34,986 nt of DNA from contig CANQYV010000012.1 of the NCBI GenBank assembly GCA_947628165.1, positions 1-34,986 on the forward strand, in the 5' to 3' direction. The position numbers and the translations under genes are program-made. Positions 24,201 to 32,973 of the stretch are shown piece by piece. Origin of the DNA: an uncultured Clostridia bacterium. GTDB taxonomy: Bacteria; Bacillota; Clostridia; Oscillospirales; CAG-272. Below the pieces are notes generated by a model, which saw nothing but the letters and a program-made list of their open reading frames with translations, searched no databases and was not told where the DNA came from. Position 1 is the stretch's first letter, and each line of letters starts with the position of its first letter.

Positions 24201-25493
24201 CTACACATTTGCGTCTTTCATCGCGGGTCCGTCGATCAGCTTGCCCCGTTCGCCGAAGCGCGAACCGTGGCACGAGCAGTCCCATGTGTGCTCAGCTTTG
24301 TTCCATGTGAGCGCGCACCCGAGATGCGGGCAGCGCCTTGTTTGCGGCACCGCAAAATTTAAAACCGTCTCCCCCGCGTTTTTGAAAAGCTGTGCCGACA
24401 TCATGCTCCGCCCGGGGTCAAACAGCGCCGAATACTCGTTTTTGCGCCCTAAAACGGCATCCGTCAGTATTTCCGCGCTGACCATAGAGCTCGTCATTCC
24501 CCAAAGATTGAAGCCGGTCGCGATGTAAACGTTTTTCATTTTGGGGCTGTATCTTCCGATATAAGGGACGCCGTCGAGGCTCACGCAGTCCTGATTCGCC
24601 CATGCTGCGGCCTCCTTTGCGCCGGGATAATATTTTTTCACAAACGCGCGCACAGGCGCAAATCCTTGCCCCTGTCCCACCCTTTCGGTGCCGCCGCCGA
24701 TGAGGAGCATATCCTTATACGAACGCAGAAAGAATCCGCCCTTGTCAAGATTGTCGACGGTGCAGCCGAGCGGCTTTGGCTCTTTCAATGCTATGACATA
24801 TGAGCGCTCCTGATACAGCTTTGCAAAAAACAGTCCGCGCCCGTTGTAAAACGGAAAATGCGTGGCGACGACGACGGCGTCGGCACGGATGCGCCCCCTG
24901 TCCGTCACGGCAGTCGTGCCCTCGAGCTTTTTCACGAACGTATTCTCGTATATTTCAAGCTCCGCGGACGCGTTATAAAGGAATTTGAGCGGATGAAACT
25001 GCGCCATGTCGGGGAAACGTACCGCTGTGACCCGAAACGGGAGCGGCACGTCGTTTGTGAGTTCGGCGGGAAAGCCGAGCGAGCGGACGGCGTTCACCTC
25101 TTTTTTCAGGCGCTCCGCTTCCTTTGTCGTATACATAACGGACGGCACCTTTTCAAAGCTGCACGGGTATTTTGCCGACAGCCTCTCAAAGCTTCCGACG
25201 GCATTTAGATTTGCGTCGAGATAAAGCCTCGCCTTCTTCTCGCCGAGCTTCTTTATAAGGTCCGAATAAAGCGTGTCGTGCTGCGCCGTTAGGACCGCCG
25301 TCGTTCCCTTTGTAATACCGCCGCCGACGCGCTTTGCTTCAACGAGTACGGTGTCGACACCCGCCTCCTTCAGCTTCAGCGCCGTCAGTATTCCCGCCAT
25401 GCCGCCTCCGATAACGAGCACACCCGTCCTTTTGTCCCCGTCAAGCGAGTGAAACTCCGGCGGCGTCAGTCCCTTTTCCCAAAGATATTCCAT
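24201..25493 (-). CDS. FAD-dependent oxidoreductase with C-terminal Rieske domain
   Basis: A 430-residue protein similar in layout to Bacillus YhfW. The N-terminal FAD domain has VLVIGGGMAG (GxGxxG at 29-34) and LVEAKRVGGGITKGTT, typical of the DAO family. A Rieske 2Fe-2S domain occupies the last 45 or so residues, with cluster ligands Cys388 and His390 (CPHLGC) and Cys406 and His409 (DCSCHGSRF). It presumably passes electrons between a reduced substrate or flavin and the cluster; the substrate is unknown. The start at ATG 25493 is supported by GGAGG 11 bases upstream; a longer in-frame reading would run into the upstream terminator. A tentative -10 lies near 25535, but I could not find a firm promoter. 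Confidence 0.9.
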   Translation of the reverse strand: MEYLWEKGLTPPEFHSLDGDKRTGVLVIGGGMAGILTALKLKEAGVDTVLVEAKRVGGGITKGTTAVLTAQHDTLYSDLIKKLGEKKARLYLDANLNAVGSFERLSAKYPCSFEKVPSVMYTTKEAERLKKEVNAVRSLGFPAELTNDVPLPFRVTAVRFPDMAQFHPLKFLYNASAELEIYENTFVKKLEGTTAVTDRGRIRADAVVVATHFPFYNGRGLFFAKLYQERSYVIALKEPKPLGCTVDNLDKGGFFLRSYKDMLLIGGGTERVGQGQGFAPVRAFVKKYYPGAKEAAAWANQDCVSLDGVPYIGRYSPKMKNVYIATGFNLWGMTSSMVSAEILTDAVLGRKNEYSALFDPGRSMMSAQLFKNAGETVLNFAVPQTRRCPHLGCALTWNKAEHTWDCSCHGSRFGERGKLIDGPAMKDANV

Positions 25494-25568
25494 AAAATTT
25501 TGATCCTCCGCATCACATCGTTTTATACCGTTTATATTATCCCCTCTGTTTTCGGATATAATGCGGCA

Positions 25569-25601
25569 AAAAACCGGATGCGCGCCGCACGTCCGGTTTT
25601 T
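25569..25601 (-). terminator. intrinsic terminator after the 892-residue gene
   Basis: A 10-bp outer stem (25569-25578 with 25592-25601) plus an inner TGCG/CGCA pairing with a small bulge, and T runs on the minus strand. Confidence 0.8.
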
Positions 25602-25610
25602 CTCTTTCAT

Positions 25611-28289
25611 TTATTCTTCGGGACCGCTTTTGTTCTCAGGCGTGATGTCCGACTCGTCAGCTTCCCCTGATTCGCTTTCCACAGGCTCCGTCGGCTTATC
25701 CGACTCAGGTTTATCTGTCCCGGGTTTATCCGTGTCGGGCTTTTCTGTGTCAGGCTTTTCCGTATCAGGTTTATCCGTCCCGGGCTTATCCGTATCCGGT
25801 TTTTCTGTATCCGGCTTTTCCGTATCAGGTTTATCCGTGTCGGGCTTTTCCGTATCAGGCTTATCAGTCTCCGTTTCCTTCGGCTTAGTTTCCTTGGGCT
25901 CGGTCTCCTTAGGCTTCGTTTCCTTCGGTTCGGTCTCCTTCGGCTCAGTCTCCTTTGGTTCCGTTTCATCGGGTTCCGTTTCCTTGGGCTCCGTCTCCTC
26001 AGGCTCGGTCTCGCTCGGCTCGGTCGCGTCGGAAGAAGTGTTTCCGGGCTCTGCCGTGATGTCGCTTGCCGTAGTCGTATCGGCTGCGGACGTGCCGCCT
26101 CCCTGTGCGGCTTCGCCTACCTTCTTTCCGAAATGTCCGCATATGAGGATGATTATCACCATCAGTATTATCGAGCCGACAATGACGGCTCCGCACACGA
26201 ACGGCACGGGGTCCTTTGAAACGGCGGCAAGAAACTTATTCTTCTTAGGCATGGCACAGCCCTCCCATATCTTTTCAACAGTCCTTAAAAGCACGGCGCT
26301 CCCGACCGCCGCCGACGGCGCGGTGTAAACGGCGGGACCTTCGCTTCCCGCGAATGCGGCGGCTCCGGCACCGTCAACGCGCTTTTTCAGCATCTCGCCG
26401 AGCTTCTTGTCGTATTCGCCTACGCGCTGCGCGTCCGCGGTGTCAAACGCGTGCCTGTATGTACTTATGAGCTTCACGGTGTCAGGGAAAAGCGTGCTCT
26501 CCGCGTCATAGGCGGCGAGCAGCAGCGCCGCCGTCCATGCGTCGTATGAAGCCGCTCTTGCCGCGACATCGTACATTCTCCCCGGGGTATGCATGAACGT
26601 CGCAAAGACCTTGTCGTTCCCGTAAAGGACCGTGTCTCCCGCGATGACGGCGTATTTCGCCGCCTGAGCGTTCACGAGCTCCGGATAGTCGCGGAACTGA
26701 ACGTCAACCGCAAGGATGAGCTCTGCGAGCTCAAAAATATTTCTGCTGTCGAGCTTGTCGCGGAGGTTGGAAAGATTGGTCACCGCGCTTTCGTCCACAT
26801 CTATATTATGGACAGGCGCGCCGTAAATACTCTCGCATTTCTTCTCATGATCGGAGAGCATTGCGTAAAAATCGTCGACGGCGGCGTCAGTCAGTGCGCC
26901 GACGTCCGCTATTCCCTTTGACTCGCACGTCTTTTCTATCGCCGACAGAAGCATATTCATGCGGCCGACCGTTATTATCCGTTCGGGGTCGACGGAGAAA
27001 GCCTCGTCGAGCTTATCGAAAACGGCGCTCTTGGCGGCGAAATATTCCTCCGTTCTTGCGCGGAGCTGGTCGTAAACATGCTCTACCGCCGCATAAAAGC
27101 ACTCGCGGTACGGCGCGCGGTCAGGGTCGCCGGCGCCCGCCCTTGCGGACACGGCTTCTCTTATGCGCGTCAGCGCCTCGTCGTCGAGCGTCATTCTGCC
27201 TACGGCGCGGCGGAACACGAGCGCGATGTATTTTTCCGCGTACTCGTTATACAGCCAGAGCTTTTTTATCGTGACCGACGACTCGTCGAGCACCCTTGAC
27301 GGCGTGATGATGTCCTCTGTCGAGCCGACGCGGAAGATCTCCCTGTCTGCCACGGCCTCAGTGCCGTATCTTTTTCCGACGAGCTCAGATATAAACGGCG
27401 GTATGGCCTCAAGAGAAGGCAGCGGGCACGCGGCGAGATGCGCGTTCAGGAGCCTTTCGGCAGCTCCGGCGTCTCCCCTGTACGCCTCCCAGAAGTCAAG
27501 CAGCTTTTTTGACTGGAAGCCGCCGCTCAAAGACTCGAACCACATGAAGAACTTGCGTCTCTCTTCATCCGTCATGCCGACGATGCCGTCCGAAAGCTCG
27601 TCAAATCTTGTGCCTGCGAGCTGCGGCGCGTCAGCGTCTGCGATATCCACATACAGCTCGCCCGGGTCGGCGAGCATGTCTTTCTTCACTATGCGGAAGC
27701 GAAGTCCCGTCACGGCAGGTTCATCGTCTGCGCCGACAAGGAACGAGCAGAGCGCCCTGCATGACGGCGGCATATATCTCATAATGTATTCCGCGAGCAG
27801 CCTGCCGTAGGCGACGCTGTACGCGTCGTCCGGAACGATGAGCGCGAGCTTGTCTCCGTTGAATATATGTGAAATAACGGCGGAGGTCACGCGCTTGTCG
27901 AGGAAGAATTTCCCGGAATATGACAAGAGTTGTTCGTCGGGCTCGGCAGCCGAAAGCGCGGTCTCTTCCGAACGAAGGATACGAAGCTCTTTTTCTCCTA
28001 TAAAGCGTGTGAAAAGGTCGTCCCTGAACGATTCCGAGCTAAAATATTCCGGTGTCGCGTCTATGCTTACGCCGTGGACGAAATATGCACCGTAAGGGTC
28101 ATCCTTATCGTTTTTCGCGCGGAAAAATATCGCATGCGTTCCGTTTAGACCCGGTGCGATATAGCCGAATACGTCGATATTTCCATTGAGAGAAAGACGT
28201 TCCGCCAGACGCTCCGCAACGGCGCCTCTCCCGTCGGAATACAGAAGCTCGTGCCCTCCGGCGCTGTCCTTTGCAAAAATAAACTGCAT
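25611..28289 (-). CDS. large single-pass membrane protein with repetitive Thr/Pro/Lys/Glu tail
   Basis: An 892-residue protein of unknown function. About 690 residues lie before a single membrane helix at about 695-720. The KK-rich flank before the helix suggests this part is cytoplasmic and the tail outside. The first 100 or so residues (with GYIAPGLNGTH and YGAYFVHGVSID) faintly resemble the GAP1-N2 domain of predicted conflict systems, but I cannot confirm this. The middle is helical with no motif I know. The tail of about 172 residues has roughly 9 TEPKE-type and 11 KPDTE/KPDTD-type pentapeptides. There is no LPXTG or second membrane helix. RBS AAGGATG precedes the ATG. The gene has its own promoter and terminator, so it appears monocistronic. 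Confidence 0.75.
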   Translation of the reverse strand: MQFIFAKDSAGGHELLYSDGRGAVAERLAERLSLNGNIDVFGYIAPGLNGTHAIFFRAKNDKDDPYGAYFVHGVSIDATPEYFSSESFRDDLFTRFIGEKELRILRSEETALSAAEPDEQLLSYSGKFFLDKRVTSAVISHIFNGDKLALIVPDDAYSVAYGRLLAEYIMRYMPPSCRALCSFLVGADDEPAVTGLRFRIVKKDMLADPGELYVDIADADAPQLAGTRFDELSDGIVGMTDEERRKFFMWFESLSGGFQSKKLLDFWEAYRGDAGAAERLLNAHLAACPLPSLEAIPPFISELVGKRYGTEAVADREIFRVGSTEDIITPSRVLDESSVTIKKLWLYNEYAEKYIALVFRRAVGRMTLDDEALTRIREAVSARAGAGDPDRAPYRECFYAAVEHVYDQLRARTEEYFAAKSAVFDKLDEAFSVDPERIITVGRMNMLLSAIEKTCESKGIADVGALTDAAVDDFYAMLSDHEKKCESIYGAPVHNIDVDESAVTNLSNLRDKLDSRNIFELAELILAVDVQFRDYPELVNAQAAKYAVIAGDTVLYGNDKVFATFMHTPGRMYDVAARAASYDAWTAALLLAAYDAESTLFPDTVKLISTYRHAFDTADAQRVGEYDKKLGEMLKKRVDGAGAAAFAGSEGPAVYTAPSAAVGSAVLLRTVEKIWEGCAMPKKNKFLAAVSKDPVPFVCGAVIVGSIILMVIIILICGHFGKKVGEAAQGGGTSAADTTTASDITAEPGNTSSDATEPSETEPEETEPKETEPDETEPKETEPKETEPKETKPKETEPKETKPKETETDKPDTEKPDTDKPDTEKPDTEKPDTDKPGTDKPDTEKPDTEKPDTDKPGTDKPESDKPTEPVESESGEADESDITPENKSGPEE
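25692..26021 (-). repeat. coding tandem repeats (15-bp units, 60-bp higher-order units)
   Basis: DNA coding for pentapeptide repeats TEPKE/TKPKE and then KPDTE/KPDTD/KPGTD. In the second block a 20-residue unit, KPDTEKPDTEKPDTDKPGTD, occurs twice, which is a 60-bp higher-order period. Such tracts can change length by slippage or recombination. Confidence 0.85.
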
Positions 28290-28407
28290 TATGAATACCC
28301 ATCCTTTCGGGCGCCGCTCTTTTGCGGCTCCGCGTCGTATGAATCAAAACCACAGCCGCGCACCGGCACGGCGGCATAGGAAAAAGAAATATTTTTTCCG
28401 AATAATA

Positions 28408-28436
28408 ATGATACCACTTAAATTGCAAAAAGTCAA
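28408..28436 (-). promoter_or_regulatory. promoter of the 892-residue membrane protein gene
   Basis: A minus-strand TTGACT (28431-28436), 17-base spacer and TATCAT (28408-28413), with TGG before the -10. It gives a leader of about 110 bases. The rest of the 213-base gap toward the AraC gene shows no clear terminator. Confidence 0.78.
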
Positions 28437-28502
28437 TACGGCAAAGGCTGTCAGTCCGCGGCGCATCCACTGCTGCATCCGCGAAAAAATCTGCCGCCTA
28501 TC

Positions 28503-29369
28503 TCATCCTCTGCCGCGAAACGCGGACGGCGAGAGCCCCTCCGTCCTTCTGAAGACCGCGCAGAAGTAGCTGACGTCGCAGAATCCCGACGCCGCGGCGA
28601 CATCCTTTATCTTCATACCGCGGTCGCGAAGAAGCAGCGTTTTCGCGCGCTCGGTCCGCACGCCGTTTACATACTCCGTGACAGTGCGCGAGGTCAGAGA
28701 CTTAAAGAGGACACAGAGGTGCTGCGGGGTGACGCCCGCGACTTCCGCCAGAACGTCAAGCCCGAGCGGTTCTTTGTAATGCTCGTCGATATAGCGAAAA
28801 ACGGGTCTCAGCCTGTCCGCCCTGTCCGCGATAGACGCCCCCTGCTTTCTGAACGCGGAGACATATATCGCGACGAGTATTTCATAAACAATGCCGGACG
28901 CCGCGGCGTATTTCGTAGGGTCATCCGATATCGCCGTCTCGTAGAGCCGCTCCGTCATCATGGATATGGTATGCGGGCGCGTTACGGAAAATACGCCGCC
29001 GTGCTCGGCGCCCATGACGTTTCTTATAAAATTCTCGGTCCCGATGCCCGAAAAAACGATCCAGTCGACCTCCCACGACGGGGTGACCGCGTAATATTCG
29101 TGAGGAGTATGCGGAAACAGCAGCATGCCGTACCCCTCGGGAACGCGCAAGTGCCTGCCGTCCTCCCCGAGAATGAGCTCGCCGCACCCGCGGCGGCACT
29201 GTATCCACTGATAGTACGGGTACATCCACTCCGTCTCGTTTCTGCCGCCCGGACGCCTGACGTGCTCCTGCGGATACCGGCAGCCGACGCCCGCAAAGCC
29301 GTATGGGAGCCGCCCGCCGACCTCGTCCGCCACGGGAAAAAACATCAGCTTCTTTTTTGTATCGGTCAC
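28503..29369 (-). CDS. AraC-family transcriptional regulator
   Basis: A 288-residue regulator: an N-terminal cupin-like sugar-sensing domain (about 20-150, with LRVPEGYGMLLFPHTPHEYY) and two C-terminal helix-turn-helix motifs (about 195-288: LAEVAGVTPQHLCVLFKSLT and IKDVAAASGFCDVSYFCAVF). It is divergent from the GH2 gene with 183 bases between, so it most likely controls the glycosidases in response to a released sugar. The start is GTG at 29369 with GCGGGGCG about 11 bases upstream; an ATG eight codons later is possible. A short ATG-CAG-TAA open frame sits in its leader but is probably chance. Confidence 0.93.
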   Translation of the reverse strand: MTDTKKKLMFFPVADEVGGRLPYGFAGVGCRYPQEHVRRPGGRNETEWMYPYYQWIQCRRGCGELILGEDGRHLRVPEGYGMLLFPHTPHEYYAVTPSWEVDWIVFSGIGTENFIRNVMGAEHGGVFSVTRPHTISMMTERLYETAISDDPTKYAAASGIVYEILVAIYVSAFRKQGASIADRADRLRPVFRYIDEHYKEPLGLDVLAEVAGVTPQHLCVLFKSLTSRTVTEYVNGVRTERAKTLLLRDRGMKIKDVAAASGFCDVSYFCAVFRRTEGLSPSAFRGRG

Positions 29370-29413
29370 TATAATAAACGCCCCGCAATATTTTTTTACT
29401 GCATCCCGAAAAA

Positions 29414-29442
29414 AGTATATATCCCGCGGCGTGCCGTGTCAA
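29414..29442 (-). promoter_or_regulatory. promoter of the AraC-family gene
   Basis: A minus-strand TTGACA (29437-29442), 17-base spacer and TATACT (29414-29419). Confidence 0.78.
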
Positions 29443-29450
29443 GCATTTAT

Positions 29451-29477
29451 CTTAAAATAGCAATATATTTCTTAAAA
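29451..29477. promoter_or_regulatory. candidate AraC operator, two CTTAAAA direct repeats
   Basis: CTTAAAA at 29451-29457 and 29471-29477, 20 bases apart, lying between the two divergent -35 boxes. The spacing of about two helix turns suits an AraC-type dimer. The region is AT-rich, so chance is possible. Confidence 0.4.
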
Positions 29478-29485
29478 AATTACGG

Positions 29486-29514
29486 TTGAAAAAGAGAATT
29501 TTAAAATATATAAT
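29486..29514 (+). promoter_or_regulatory. promoter of the GH2 gene
   Basis: TTGAAA (29486-29491), 17-base spacer and TATAAT (29509-29514). An AGGAGG ribosome binding site is at 29537-29542. Confidence 0.82.
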
Positions 29515-29552
29515 GATTAACAGAGACATAATTATCAGGAGGATTTTTCGTC

Positions 29553-32500
29553 ATGAAACGAGTCGTCACGGCGCTTTTGGCAGCGCTGGCGCTGATCGCC
29601 GCGCTTTCAGGCTGCGTAAAGCACGATAAGCAGGACGAACAGGACAAACAGGACGAAACAGAAAAAATGCCGAGAGAAATATTGAACTTCAACACCGGTT
29701 GGCTTTGGTCGGACGGGGATTTTGAAAACGGCGGGGCTGCCGACCTCGACGACAGCGGATTTGAAAGCGTTTCCGTTCCGCACACGGTAAAGCTTTTGAC
29801 CGAGCACAAGGGTCCGAATTTTCAGGCGCAGATAGAGTCTTACCGCACCGTATCTTGGTACAGGCGGCACTTCTCGCTCGACGGGAACGTCGCGGGATCG
29901 CGCGTTATCGTTTCATTCGAGGGCGTCGCCACCGTCGCCGACGTATATGTGAACGGCACTCACATCGGGCAGCATAAGGGCGCGTACACAGGCTTTTCGT
30001 ATGACATCACCGACAGCATAAAGGACGGCGACAACGTAATTGCCGTCCGCGTTGACTCAACGCAGCGTTCAGACATTCCGCCCGAGGGCGGACCTGTCGA
30101 CTACTGCCTTTTCGGCGGGATAGTCCGCGACGTCGACCTGATAATCACCGGCGCGGCATATATCGCCGATATCGGTCTTACAACGCCCGGGCTTACAAAG
30201 GAGAGCGGGAATGTCGAGGCGTCCGTCACGGTCGAGAGCCATCTTACAGAAAACAAGGATCTGACGGTAAGCTCCGTCGTCACCGATTCTTCGGGAGCTG
30301 TCGCCGCAGAATTTTCAGGTACACTTCAGTCCGAGGCGGGAAAAACGTCCTCCCTCAAAATAAAGAGCGACGCGATCACCTCGCCTCAGCTTTGGAGCCC
30401 GGACAATCCGAATCTTTATACAGTAACGACGACCCTTTCCGACGGCACGACCGTCCTTGATTCCGTCACCTCCCAAATCGGCTTCCGATGGTTCTCCTTT
30501 GAGGACGACGGCTTTTATCTGAACGGCGTCAAAACGGAGCTCGTCGGCATAAACAGGCACGAAATGTGGCCGTGGCTCGGGCGCGCCGTGAATGACCGCC
30601 ATCAGCGCGCGGACGCCAAGCTGATAAAGGACACGGGCTTCAATGCCGTCCGCTGCTCGCATTACCCTCAGGACCCCGCGTTTCTCGAAGAATGCGACAG
30701 GCTCGGGCTCATCGTCTTTGAGGAGGCGCCCGGCTGGCAGTACATAGGCGGCGAGGAATGGCAGGAAATTTACCTTGAAAACGTCCGCGAGATGATAACG
30801 AGGGACAAAAATCACCCCTCAATCGTCAGCTGGGGAACGCGCGTCAACGAATCGTTCGACAACGACGCGCTGTATAATGAATCGAACCGTATCGCAAAGG
30901 AGCTCGACCCGACGAGGCCGACACACGGCGTGCGGCGCATGGAATCATACGGCGACAGTCATCTTGCCGAGGGCGAGGATATTTTCGCCGTCAACTACAC
31001 ATATCCGCAAAGACCGCGCATCACTCCGTTCATAATCACCGAGCATTCGATGGACTGGTATTCGGGGCACGGCTATCCGTGGGCATCGGACGCGGACGCC
31101 GTAACGTTCACAAAATCGTTTGCCGAAGCAGTCGACTATTATTTCGGGAACGAATACTGCGCCGGCGGTTTTGCCTGGAGCATGTTCGACTACGAAAACG
31201 AAGTCAATTACACGAACACGAACAACGTCTTTTACAGCGGACTTTACGACATATTCCGACTCGATAAGATGCCGTCTCTCTTCTATAAATCGCAGAAGGA
31301 CCCGGAGGCATCGGAGCCGGTCGTCTACATCGCAAGCTACAACACGCCTCGCTCGCCGAAAACCGTCACCGTGTTCAGCAACTGCGACGAGGTGGAGCTG
31401 TTCGCGGGCGGCGTCTCCGTCGGAAAAAAGACGCCGACGCTTTACACGAACCTCCCCCACCCCGTATATGAATTTACGAATGTTGACGTCGGCAAGGCGG
31501 ACCTTGTTGCCGTCGGCTACATAAACGGAGAAAAGAAAGCGGAGACGACCGTCAAGGTTCCCGGCGACCCCGTAAAGCTTGTACTCGTCCCCGAGACAGA
31601 CACAATAACGGCTGACGGCTCCGACTTTGTCTCCGTCGCAGTTTACGCCGTTGACGAAAACAGGACAGTCGCCCCGTATGCGGACAACAAAGTAACGATA
31701 ACGGTCGAGGGAGACGGCAGATTTATCGGCGAAGAAAAAATTGCGCTTGAGGGCGGAAGGACCGCGTTCTTCGTTCAGTCCATCTTCGGAAAGACGGGCG
31801 TTGTTACGGCAAAGGTCACGTCCGACGGGCTCGAGGGCGCGTCGGCGGAAATAAACGTGACAGCGTTTGAAGAAAAGACTGTCCCCGCGGGGGACGGCAA
31901 AGGAAATGCGGCTCCCGTGAGAATAATTACGGAGGACATAAACGACAGCGAAGCCGGCGCGCTCGACAGGCACTTTTTGTACGTCGGCTCCGGATGGTCG
32001 AGCGGACCGCAGTCGGGATGCAGCTTCTCGGACAATCACTATTCAAGGACGGGAGGCGACACCGTCACGTTCCGCTTTGACGGCACGCGCGTACAGTGGT
32101 TCGGCTCAACGGCCCCGAACCACGGCATCATGACCTTCTCTCTTGACGACGGAGACGAGGTCACCGTCGACTGCTACTCCAAAGACAGGCACGACGGGTC
32201 GATGCTCTTTGACTCGGGCGAGCTCACCGACGGCGCGCATGTGCTGACTGTCCGCGTCACCGGCAGGAAAAACTCCGCCTCGACAGACACATATATAAAC
32301 GTGGACCGCGTCAGGGTCACGGGCGGCGAGCACGCCGAAACGAATAAGCTCGCCTTCACCGAAGACGCTGCAGCGTCCGGAGGATACGCAAATCAGGGCT
32401 CGACATACGAGTGGATGATAACGCGCGCGCCAGAGGCGTTCGCATTTGAAGCCGACGGTCTTGAGGGGCTCTCGGAACTGACCGTCAGATTCGGATTTGA

Positions 32501-32822
32501 AACGGGACGGGTGAAGCTCGAAATATACGCGGTCGATAAAGACGGAAAGTTGACGGCGCGCGAGCTGCGCGATATCGCGGCCGATCCCTCATCTCTCGGC
32601 GCCCCTGTCGCCTCGGCGGAGCTCGCTTCTGTTGCACAGTGGGGATACTGCTCGCTCGTTTTTGACGAAAGCACCGCAAGGCTTGCCGAGGGCGACGAAT
32701 ATTTCAAGATCACGTCCGCACAGTCTTCGCTCTCGACCGCAAAAGGCGGCGCGCTCGTCATAAGGATCTCCGGCGAAATCGGCGAAAGCGCCTATTTCGA
32801 CTACGCCGCGATAACAAAATAA
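29553..32822 (+). CDS. GH2 glycosidase lipoprotein, likely beta-galactosidase
   Basis: A 1089-residue surface enzyme. A lipobox (LSGC, Cys21) predicts a lipid anchor outside the membrane. The GH2 N-terminal sugar-binding domain (about 45-205), immunoglobulin-like domain (about 205-310) and TIM barrel (about 313-600) follow. The acid/base is Glu433 in WGTRVNES and the nucleophile is Glu497 in IITEHS. FYLNGVKTELVGINRHE is typical. A DUF4982-like domain follows (about 600-680), then an Ig-like domain and a beta-sandwich ending near 940 that is probably carbohydrate-binding, plus a C-terminal module to 1089. It probably releases terminal galactose or a similar sugar from host or plant glycans. 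An AraC gene is divergent and GH29 is convergent. The exact substrate is not shown by sequence. Confidence 0.9.
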   Translation: MKRVVTALLAALALIAALSGCVKHDKQDEQDKQDETEKMPREILNFNTGWLWSDGDFENGGAADLDDSGFESVSVPHTVKLLTEHKGPNFQAQIESYRTVSWYRRHFSLDGNVAGSRVIVSFEGVATVADVYVNGTHIGQHKGAYTGFSYDITDSIKDGDNVIAVRVDSTQRSDIPPEGGPVDYCLFGGIVRDVDLIITGAAYIADIGLTTPGLTKESGNVEASVTVESHLTENKDLTVSSVVTDSSGAVAAEFSGTLQSEAGKTSSLKIKSDAITSPQLWSPDNPNLYTVTTTLSDGTTVLDSVTSQIGFRWFSFEDDGFYLNGVKTELVGINRHEMWPWLGRAVNDRHQRADAKLIKDTGFNAVRCSHYPQDPAFLEECDRLGLIVFEEAPGWQYIGGEEWQEIYLENVREMITRDKNHPSIVSWGTRVNESFDNDALYNESNRIAKELDPTRPTHGVRRMESYGDSHLAEGEDIFAVNYTYPQRPRITPFIITEHSMDWYSGHGYPWASDADAVTFTKSFAEAVDYYFGNEYCAGGFAWSMFDYENEVNYTNTNNVFYSGLYDIFRLDKMPSLFYKSQKDPEASEPVVYIASYNTPRSPKTVTVFSNCDEVELFAGGVSVGKKTPTLYTNLPHPVYEFTNVDVGKADLVAVGYINGEKKAETTVKVPGDPVKLVLVPETDTITADGSDFVSVAVYAVDENRTVAPYADNKVTITVEGDGRFIGEEKIALEGGRTAFFVQSIFGKTGVVTAKVTSDGLEGASAEINVTAFEEKTVPAGDGKGNAAPVRIITEDINDSEAGALDRHFLYVGSGWSSGPQSGCSFSDNHYSRTGGDTVTFRFDGTRVQWFGSTAPNHGIMTFSLDDGDEVTVDCYSKDRHDGSMLFDSGELTDGAHVLTVRVTGRKNSASTDTYINVDRVRVTGGEHAETNKLAFTEDAAASGGYANQGSTYEWMITRAPEAFAFEADGLEGLSELTVRFGFETGRVKLEIYAVDKDGKLTARELRDIAADPSSLGAPVASAELASVAQWGYCSLVFDESTARLAEGDEYFKITSAQSSLSTAKGGALVIRISGEIGESAYFDYAAITK

Positions 32823-32930
32823 AACAATGACAAGTTCATGACCACCTACCGTGCCGGTGGTCTGCTCCCCCCGTAAACGGATCTATTTTTCTTTGATCTG
32901 CGGTAAATATATCCTGCTTTATAAAAATGT

Positions 32931-32968
32931 GCGCCCCGCTGCTTTATGCCGCAGCGGGGCGCCTTTTT
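32931..32968. terminator. bidirectional intrinsic terminator
   Basis: A perfect 12-bp GC-rich stem (32931-32942 with 32951-32962) and an 8-base loop, followed by CTTTTT on the plus strand and a T tract on the minus strand. It ends the GH2 gene and the convergent GH29 gene. A smaller GACCACC/GGTGGTC hairpin lies nearer the GH2 stop, but it has no T tract. Confidence 0.9.
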
Positions 32969-32973
32969 GAGAT

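Noticed and set aside
25692-26021. Regular short repeats that might suggest a CRISPR array
   Set aside because: The period is 15 bases with no unique spacers, and it encodes an in-frame pentapeptide repeat.
25561-26328. Plus-strand open frame of 255 codons with a serine-rich repeat protein reading
   Set aside because: It is the antisense of the pentapeptide repeat region; the periodic codons keep the opposite frame open. It has no good ribosome binding site or promoter, and the minus-strand gene explains the region.
32838-32865. GACCACC/GGTGGTC hairpin just after the GH2 gene as its terminator
   Set aside because: It is followed by CTCCCCCC with no T tract; the 12-bp hairpin at 32931-32962 is far better.
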